Shown here: piece by piece, positions 7,167-11,587 of the stretch
How positions within the stretch are numbered: the first letter of the stretch is position 1
How the letters are laid out: every line of letters starts with the position of its first letter
Assembly (NCBI GenBank): GCA_002687335.1
Contig: NYZY01000004.1
Span: forward strand, 1 to 11,587
Direction: 5' to 3'
Length of the DNA stretch: 11,587 bases
Origin: Chloroflexota bacterium
GTDB lineage: Bacteria; Chloroflexota; Dehalococcoidia; UBA1151; UBA1328
The notes under the pieces: model-generated
What the model saw: only the letters and a program-made list of their open reading frames with translations
What the model was told of the DNA's origin: nothing
Databases searched by the model: none
Translations under genes and position numbers: made by a program

Positions 7167-8036
7167 TTAAGCGTCGCGCCAGGTAGTTTTTGGGTCCCAA
7201 CCGAGTATTCTTTTGGCTTTTTCTATTGAGATGGCAGTTGAATTCCCTGGCATACGTTTACGGATTTCAGCGTCCGGATAAACATTTTTTATTAATTTTT
7301 CCGTTGGCTCGTCAGCAGAAGTGTCCTCATTGTTGATGAAAAACGCCTCGTGACCGTCAAAGTCTGCTTCGATCGCCAGTACACAGGCTCGGGCTGATTC
7401 AGTGATATCGCTCCAGCCCCAAAAGTGTTTAGCATTACTGTCGTATGCTCCAGCACGTTTAGGTGCACCATTGAGTTCGCTCTGCCGTTTTTGATCCATT
7501 AGTCCGTGGAATCGAACGCTGGCGATTTGTACTTTACCTGGGCGCCGCCTTGCGAATGCCTCGGCCATTTCCTCGCCCAACCATTTACCTAATGAATACG
7601 CGTCTTCCGCGAAAGTAGGCTGTAATTCATCTATAGGGAAATATGGTCGGGGCGTGACGTTTTGCGAAAAAATTGCGCCGATGGCATTTACTGAAGAAGC
7701 CAGGACGATCTTGGTAATTCCCAATAATTCGGCTGATTCAAGTATGTTCCAGGTGGAGGTCATGTTGACTCGGAAAACTTCGTGCTCAGGAGCTATGACG
7801 GGGTTTGTGATAGCTGCCATATGGATCACAGCATCACAGCCTTTCATGCTAGAGAGAACTTGACCGAAATCGGTCACATCCACGGTCTTGAATGTGTAGT
7901 CCTGTGGTTGAACAATGCCCATGTTGCTAGGTGGATTTTTATCGATTCCAACCACGTTGTAACCAGTGTCAAGGAGATTCTGGACGATGTATTGACCGGC
8001 TTTTCCTGTAGAACCGGTTACGTAAATAGTTTTCAA
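7167..8036 (-). CDS. NAD-dependent epimerase/dehydratase (extended SDR)
   Basis: This is a Rossmann-fold oxidoreductase of the extended short-chain dehydrogenase family. The nucleotide motif GxxGxxG is GSTGKAG (residues 8-14). Asp32 at the end of beta-2 (VVGID) suggests NAD rather than NADP. The catalytic set is Ser114 or Ser115 (VLASSVNA) with Tyr147 and Lys151 (AYSLGK). The C-terminal segment RILGWDPKTTW is the usual family ending. At 289 residues it is shorter than UDP-sugar epimerases (about 320-340) and closer to uronate-dehydrogenase-like members. Its substrate, a free or nucleotide sugar or a uronate, is not fixed by the motifs. The start is TTG at 8036, supported by AGGA on the minus strand (8048-8045) eight bases before it. 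It lies downstream of the beta-propeller gene and upstream of the hydrolase gene. Confidence 0.88.
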   Translation of the reverse strand: MKTIYVTGSTGKAGQYIVQNLLDTGYNVVGIDKNPPSNMGIVQPQDYTFKTVDVTDFGQVLSSMKGCDAVIHMAAITNPVIAPEHEVFRVNMTSTWNILESAELLGITKIVLASSVNAIGAIFSQNVTPRPYFPIDELQPTFAEDAYSLGKWLGEEMAEAFARRRPGKVQIASVRFHGLMDQKRQSELNGAPKRAGAYDSNAKHFWGWSDITESARACVLAIEADFDGHEAFFINNEDTSADEPTEKLIKNVYPDAEIRKRMPGNSTAISIEKAKRILGWDPKTTWRDA

Positions 8037-8193
8037 AATTTCGGTCCTGTTTTCAAACTGTTCTATGTCTGAGGGTATATGTCTAACAGTTAGAGATGAC
8101 GACGAGGGTCGTTCATGTTCTCGTCGTTTGGCGTAATGTTGTTCAATTTTGAGGCGTTTATCCTGCCATGCAACAGCAGTTGTAAGAATGGAC
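8037..8193. other. Intergenic region upstream of the epimerase gene
   Basis: These 157 bases lie between two minus-strand genes. They hold the AGGA ribosome site of the epimerase gene (8045-8048) and a hairpin-forming inverted repeat (8099-8127, listed separately). No protein gene is supported. This region could hold a second promoter for the downstream pair or an intercistronic processing site. Confidence 0.5.
8099..8127. repeat. Inverted repeat with two alternative hairpins in the epimerase leader
   Basis: ACGACGAG (8099-8106) and CTCGTCGT (8120-8127) are perfect 8-bp inverted repeats with a 13-base loop. ACGAC (8099-8103) can instead pair with GTCGT (8108-8112) around a four-base loop, so the two hairpins exclude each other. 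There is no T-run after the stem on either strand, so it is not a canonical terminator. It lies about 63 bases upstream of the epimerase start on the transcript. Confidence 0.6.
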
Positions 8194-8904
8194 CTAGAAC
8201 GTTGGTTCCATCAAGACGTCTAAGAAGCCAATCGGCCCTCGGTCATCAGCGTACCAAAGACGATTTTCCCTTATGGTCATTCCGTGTACTTGAACTGGAT
8301 CGTTCACTCTGAAAGCGTCGTAACAGCGGCCATCCTCAAGACGATGCCGGCTTACCACGCCAAATGCTGTATCAGCAATCCAGATGTGACCTTCCTGCTC
8401 GGCCCATGAGAGTCCATGGACCCTGAATCCCGGGGCTTTCATTTTGTGGATTTCGCTCCAGTTTGAAGTGTCCATTACATGGACATATTGTGAGGGTGGT
8501 GAGGCGATGTATAGGTTTCCGTTTTTCCATTCCAGACCATGATCACCTGTGGCTTGGGATTTCCTCCCTGCTTCTGCGTCAAGATGTTCACGTGTTGCGT
8601 TGATACCGGCGCCAGGAGATGGATATTTTTCTACGGTTTTCCCTGTATCGATTTCTATTTGAAATATCTCGCAGCTGTATGTAGATGCGACCCAAACGTA
8701 ACCACCGCCAAGCGTGATTCCGCTTGAGTGTTCGGTTTCCGTTGGGATATCGTGTAAAACCTCGCCAGTTGACCAGTCGACTTTGTACACGTGGTTGTCA
8801 CCCTGGTCGATGATCCAAAGGCCATCATCTGCAGCTTGAAGGCCGTTTGGTTTGGGGCCAGGTGCATTGAACTGGAATATAGGATCGGCAACTTTATGGG
8901 GCAT
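8194..8904 (-). CDS. Beta-propeller protein, SMP-30/NHL/gluconolactonase-like
   Basis: This is a repeat protein of about 236 residues with a propeller pattern in which an HG(L/M) or SGI turn precedes a strand ending LW, VWVAS or IWIAD. Four or more blades can be seen: GLWIIDQGDN, GYVWVASTYS, NLYIASPPSQ, HIWIADTAFG and RLWYADDRGP. Such folds include SMP-30 lactonases and NHL or PQQ-like sensor proteins. The metal-binding Glu/Asn/Asp set of SMP-30 could not be assigned, so catalysis is unproven. There is no signal peptide, so it is probably cytoplasmic. I chose ATG at 8904 because a GAG-rich ribosome site (GAGAGTGAG) lies before it; a GTG at 8928 would add eight residues but has no ribosome site. 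It is the first gene of the minus-strand catabolic group and diverges from uppP. Confidence 0.72.
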   Translation of the reverse strand: MPHKVADPIFQFNAPGPKPNGLQAADDGLWIIDQGDNHVYKVDWSTGEVLHDIPTETEHSSGITLGGGYVWVASTYSCEIFQIEIDTGKTVEKYPSPGAGINATREHLDAEAGRKSQATGDHGLEWKNGNLYIASPPSQYVHVMDTSNWSEIHKMKAPGFRVHGLSWAEQEGHIWIADTAFGVVSRHRLEDGRCYDAFRVNDPVQVHGMTIRENRLWYADDRGPIGFLDVLMEPTF

Positions 8905-8972
8905 GAGGTTTTTCTCACTCTCTAGCACTAAAGGAAGCCCGAAAGCACTGAAACGGGCATTTTATTATTGTC

Positions 8973-9000
8973 TTGTGGCGGTAGTGTAACGTGCTATAAC
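8973..9000 (+). promoter_or_regulatory. Candidate sigma-70-type promoter for uppP
   Basis: TTGTGG (8973-8978) and TATAAC (8995-9000) are separated by 16 bases. The -10 matches the TATAAT consensus at five of six positions and the -35 matches TTGACA at three. The predicted transcript would start near 9007, giving a leader of about 60 bases before the uppP ATG. This is by inspection only. Confidence 0.4.
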
Positions 9001-9014
9001 GATACTCGATACAC

Positions 9015-9030
9015 AAGTGCTCGAGCGCTT
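9015..9030. promoter_or_regulatory. 16-bp near-perfect palindrome, candidate operator for uppP
   Basis: AAGTGCTCGAGCGCTT is symmetrical except for one T/G pair. Its position, about 8 to 23 bases downstream of the predicted transcription start, is where a repressor site would block initiation or elongation. No regulator gene is adjacent. It could also be a chance palindrome. Confidence 0.4.
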
Positions 9031-9068
9031 ATGTTCACAATATCCAAGTCAGATGGCACTAGGAACTA

Positions 9069-9890
9069 ATGTCTTTCATTCAGATCATCGTTCTCGCACT
9101 CGTGCAAGGAATTACCGAATTCTTGCCTATAAGCAGCAGTGGCCATTTGATTCTTGGATCGTGGTTGTTCGATTGGCCTGATCAAGGATTGGTTTTTGAC
9201 ACGGCAGTTCACGTTGGCACTCTGGCTGCGGTTATCACATATTTCAGACGGGAATGGATTCAACTGTTCTTCGGGATCGGCAGAAATCAACTAGTAGAGG
9301 TTGATGATTCAGGAGGGGTTATACGGGCTAGGTCACTTGCACTTTTGATTCTATTGGGAACGGTTCCCTTGGCAATTGGGGGTTTGTTGATGAAGGAAAG
9401 CATCGAGACCAATTTCCGTACACCGGAGGCTGTCGGATGGTCATTGTTAGTCACCGCTGTTGTTTTACTGGTTGGTGAGCTCCTCGGTCGCCGTAACCGG
9501 GATCTATCTGCTTTGAGGTTGCCTGATTCTGTGATCATTGGATTTGCTCAAATGTTGTCAGTACTTCCCGGTATTTCACGGTCTGGAATGACAATATCAA
9601 TTGCTCTCGGGCTTGGAATGACTCGTGCTGCTGCTGCCAGATTTTCTATGCTGCTCGCAACTCCAGCCATCGCTGGGGCTGGCTTGTTACTTGCTGTCAA
9701 TACAGTAAATGCCGCAGCACCTGTGAACTGGTACGCTACTTTGTTGGGTGCGTGCATCTCGGCTTTTACTGGTTATCTGGTGATAGCTGGACTTATAAGG
9801 TTTCTCAAGACTCGTTCGTTCAGACCGTTTATCTTTTATTGTGTGGTTGTTGGCATTCTTGTGCTGGCTGCTACCTATTCTGGTTTTTAG
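9069..9890 (+). CDS. uppP: Undecaprenyl-diphosphate phosphatase UppP (BacA)
   Basis: UppP dephosphorylates undecaprenyl diphosphate at the membrane so that the lipid carrier can be reused for peptidoglycan and other surface polymers; overproduction gives bacitracin resistance. At 273 residues it equals the E. coli enzyme. The two signature motifs are present: QGITEFLPISSSGHL near the N-terminus (Gln13 and Glu17 in the (E/Q)XXXE element, His26) and PGISRSG (Pro167 to Gly173, Arg171). About seven or eight hydrophobic segments are visible. An AGGA ribosome site lies four bases before the ATG. A lineage with a standard cell wall would need this enzyme, so it argues against a wall-less host. The gene converges with the cupin gene and stands alone on its strand. 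Confidence 0.95.
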   Translation: MSFIQIIVLALVQGITEFLPISSSGHLILGSWLFDWPDQGLVFDTAVHVGTLAAVITYFRREWIQLFFGIGRNQLVEVDDSGGVIRARSLALLILLGTVPLAIGGLLMKESIETNFRTPEAVGWSLLVTAVVLLVGELLGRRNRDLSALRLPDSVIIGFAQMLSVLPGISRSGMTISIALGLGMTRAAAARFSMLLATPAIAGAGLLLAVNTVNAAAPVNWYATLLGACISAFTGYLVIAGLIRFLKTRSFRPFIFYCVVVGILVLAATYSGF

Positions 9891-9918
9891 TCGAAAAATT
9901 ACTCCTAGTCTGAAGTCC
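9891..9918. other. Convergent 28-base spacer between uppP and the cupin gene
   Basis: The two stop codons face each other with 28 bases between. On the minus strand the sequence across the cupin stop contains two tandem near-copies of CAGACTA, one with AGGA and one with GGAG after it. No hairpin terminator is visible. Confidence 0.35.
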
Positions 9919-10395
9919 TTAGTCTGGTTTTGCAGGTTCCCACGTTACGTCGCAGTTTTCGCACTCATCCTGCCAGACGTGAACAGCTGGTGGCATAGCG
10001 ACAGCGAACCTAAGGCTCATTTCATCACCTTCCGTTACGATATGGTGTACCGTTCCGCGTGGGATCCAAACGATATCGCCCTTGACTGCCTGGATAATCT
10101 TTCCTCCTGTCAGCTCCCAGCGTAGTTTCCCACCCATTACGACCCACCACTCGTCGAAGTTACTGTGCCAGTGGGCGCGGTTGCCTTGACCAGGTGCAGA
10201 CGCGATAAGTGTTCCCAGGTTACGTTCATCTTCGATACAGAGTTCTATCCAAGGAGCAGGACCTTTACGAGATACTATTTCATCTACTTTGATGTGCATT
10301 CTTCCAGGTCCGATCGGTTCATCGACCCGAGGTGGGATCGGACCCTCAACTATGTCTGTGATCGCGTCGTTCACTCCCTGCCAGGTCGTTGCCAT
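9919..10395 (-). CDS. Cupin-domain protein, single domain
   Basis: This is a small (158 residue) cytoplasmic beta-barrel protein of the cupin superfamily. Cupin motif 1 has His75, His77 and Glu82 (AHWHSNFDEWW) and motif 2 has PRGTVH ending at His117, giving the usual three-His, one-Glu metal site. Fe, Mn or Ni is typical, with roles ranging from dioxygenase to isomerase to non-catalytic sensor. The substrate cannot be read. The C-terminus has a CxxC pair (Cys145 and Cys148 in DECENCD) that is not part of the cupin motifs. The start ATG at 10395 is preceded by AAAGGGGA, a strong ribosome site. It diverges from the CehA-like gene. Alternative names such as quercetinase-like or acireductone-dioxygenase-like would be guesses. 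Confidence 0.85.
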   Translation of the reverse strand: MATTWQGVNDAITDIVEGPIPPRVDEPIGPGRMHIKVDEIVSRKGPAPWIELCIEDERNLGTLIASAPGQGNRAHWHSNFDEWWVVMGGKLRWELTGGKIIQAVKGDIVWIPRGTVHHIVTEGDEMSLRFAVAMPPAVHVWQDECENCDVTWEPAKPD

Positions 10396-10509
10396 TTGCT
10401 TTCCCCTTTATTCAGGAGTTTTATCTCTCTGGTTTGTTGCTGATTTTTTGTGTGAGGGCTAACGTAGCACGATCACCTCCAATAAGTAACATCAAGGACA
10501 CGAAACGGT
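10396..10509. promoter_or_regulatory. Divergent region between the cupin gene and the CehA-like gene
   Basis: One hundred fourteen bases separate the two divergent starts and should carry promoters for both. AAGGA (10494-10498), eleven bases before the plus-strand ATG, is the candidate ribosome site. No -35/-10 pair stands out on either strand and no palindrome was found. Confidence 0.4.
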
Positions 10510-11587
10510 ATGCCCAAGATCATAGGTGAAATAAGAGATGGTATTACGGGAGCTATTCTCCAGGCGAGAGTCCAGGTGCTCGATTCTTCTGGTGAAAATA
10601 TCGCCCCAGAGGATGCCATGTGGAAAGTTGGGCCAGGCGAGCCGTTCTTTTACAGTGACGGCCAGTTTTCCCTAGATACAAAACGCGGTTATCACCGTGT
10701 GTTGGTTGAGCGGGGAACGGAATTTACACCGTGGCAGGCGACGATCGAAGTCGTTGGTTCATCCGATTCTTCTTTGGATATCCAGTTAGAACGTTGGTCC
10801 GATCTTCCGGATAGGGGCTGGCATCCTGGCAATACTCATATTCATTACGATGAGAAAGAAAGTGATCCAGACCGGAGATTAGCATATGACTCCAGGGTTG
10901 AAGACCTGCGTATGACTGCTGTGTCGATTCTCAAGCGATGGGATCTTGATTATGCGACTAATAAGTACCCTCCTGGAATGCTCACCGAGTACACCGACAC
11001 GCATCACTATGTACAAAGTGGTGAGGAGACCCGTCACAATCATGATCCATCTGATCCATTCAAGATTGGCTACGGACATGTCATGTTGCTGAATATTCAT
11101 AATCAGGTCGAACCGATAAGTCGCGGTCTGATAGTTGACCAATTTGATCCTGATTACCCACCTCTTAGTTATGCGTGTGATCAGGCGAATGATCAGGGTG
11201 GTCTTGTAATCTGGTGCCACAACGGACAAGGAATGGAGGCTCCAGTCGCAGCTGCCCTTGGCAAAGTTCACGCTATGAATCTTTTTGATCCATTTTGGAA
11301 CGATGTCGAATATCTTTACTGGTACCACATGCTAAATACCGGGATTAAGATGCCGGTTTCGACGGGCTCTGACTGGTTTGTCAGTTCAGCAAACAGGGTT
11401 TATTCACAGACCGACGGACAATTTGCCTATGAAACATGGCTTGACGGATTGCGCAATGGCCGAACGTTCATTACCAATGGTCCGGCATTATTTCTGACGG
11501 TTGCGGGGAAAGAACCCGGAGAGACTATAGAGGTTGAAAAAGGTTCTCATTTACCGGTTGAAGTGAACTGGCATTCACATCATCCTG
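10510..11587 (+). CDS. CehA-like (PHP-related) metallohydrolase, C-terminus cut by the window end
   Basis: The frame is open from ATG 10510 to the right edge (359 complete codons). Residues 1-95 look like a beta-sandwich resembling the transthyretin or carboxypeptidase-regulatory fold (IIGEIRDGITGAILQARVQV, then FSLDTKRGYHRVLVERG). The catalytic part starts at WHPGNTHIHYD, with His110 and His112 as the first HxH pair. Further metal-binding candidates are His165/His166, His176/His178, His190, His197 and His237 (VIWCHNGQG), then Asp288 (STGSDWF). This order fits the PHP-like CehA/McbA family; CehA itself hydrolyses the carbamate carbaryl, but most homologues are uncharacterised. No signal peptide is seen. 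It diverges from the cupin gene, and the whole 5.9-11.6 kb block is rich in metal-dependent hydrolytic enzymes. Confidence 0.82.
   Translation, partial: MPKIIGEIRDGITGAILQARVQVLDSSGENIAPEDAMWKVGPGEPFFYSDGQFSLDTKRGYHRVLVERGTEFTPWQATIEVVGSSDSSLDIQLERWSDLPDRGWHPGNTHIHYDEKESDPDRRLAYDSRVEDLRMTAVSILKRWDLDYATNKYPPGMLTEYTDTHHYVQSGEETRHNHDPSDPFKIGYGHVMLLNIHNQVEPISRGLIVDQFDPDYPPLSYACDQANDQGGLVIWCHNGQGMEAPVAAALGKVHAMNLFDPFWNDVEYLYWYHMLNTGIKMPVSTGSDWFVSSANRVYSQTDGQFAYETWLDGLRNGRTFITNGPALFLTVAGKEPGETIEVEKGSHLPVEVNWHSHHP

Larger units (their letters stand above)
8905..9068. other. Divergent control region between the beta-propeller gene and uppP
   Basis: About 164 bases lie between two divergent starts. 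The uppP side holds a candidate promoter (8973-9000), a 16-bp imperfect palindrome (9015-9030) and an AGGA ribosome site (9061-9064). No clear promoter for the minus-strand gene was identified, although one is expected here. Confidence 0.55.

Noticed and set aside
9891..9918. Bidirectional intrinsic terminator between uppP and the cupin gene
   Set aside because: Only a short direct repeat of CAGACTA is present; no self-complementary stem with a T-run can be formed.
9841..10125. Plus-strand 94-codon frame starting inside uppP
   Set aside because: It overlaps the uppP 3' end in another frame and then runs antisense to the cupin gene; the hydrophobic start is only the uppP sequence misread.
10879..11328. 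Minus-strand 149-codon open frame
   Set aside because: It lies wholly antisense to the CehA-like gene, whose frame carries recognisable metal-binding motifs; the antisense translation shows no family signature.
1..11587. CRISPR arrays, insertion sequences, phage genes or tRNAs
   Set aside because: No regularly spaced repeats, transposase or integrase motifs, terminal inverted repeats, or tRNA T-loop consensus were found.

Overview
The window most resembles a marine, uncultivated bacterium of the Chloroflexota (SAR202 or a related Dehalococcoidia-like lineage). This is an inference from three things: the deeply divergent housekeeping proteins (YchF, HemW, Pol III delta), the moderate base composition with frequent TTG/GTG starts, and the dense packing of metal-dependent hydrolases, cupins and short-chain dehydrogenases that characterises those genomes. 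No rRNA or other decisive marker is present, so the taxonomic call is tentative.

Bases 1-3828 are a minus-strand housekeeping block. In transcription order it holds a DUF1232 membrane protein with an acidic tail, a divergent YchF ATPase, an unrecognised 242-residue protein, the heme chaperone HemW, and the first 35 codons of the selenocysteine elongation factor SelB, which runs off the left edge. Bases 3889-5889 are plus-strand: the DNA polymerase III delta subunit (holA) followed 24 bases later by a TPR lipoprotein. A 60-base intergenic space separates the two divergent blocks.

Bases 5993-8904 (minus strand) look like a catabolic group: a beta-propeller (SMP-30/NHL-like) protein, an NAD-dependent extended SDR epimerase/dehydrogenase, and a phosphotriesterase-superfamily metallohydrolase whose bridging ligand is Glu rather than carboxylated Lys. 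A sugar or uronate oxidation followed by lactone opening would fit this set, but the substrate cannot be read from the sequence. A divergent control region (8905-9068) separates it from plus-strand uppP (undecaprenyl-diphosphate phosphatase) and carries a plausible sigma-70-type promoter and a 16-bp near-perfect palindrome in the uppP leader.

The right end holds a minus-strand single-domain cupin (9919-10395), convergent with uppP, and a plus-strand CehA-like metallohydrolase (from 10510) that is open at the right edge. No tRNA, rRNA, CRISPR array, insertion sequence or phage gene was seen, and no gene-free stretch exceeds about 165 bases. Nothing here is clearly a new system. The strongest leads are the unknown protein between ychF and hemW, the hydrolase/SDR/propeller group, and the regulatory palindrome upstream of uppP.
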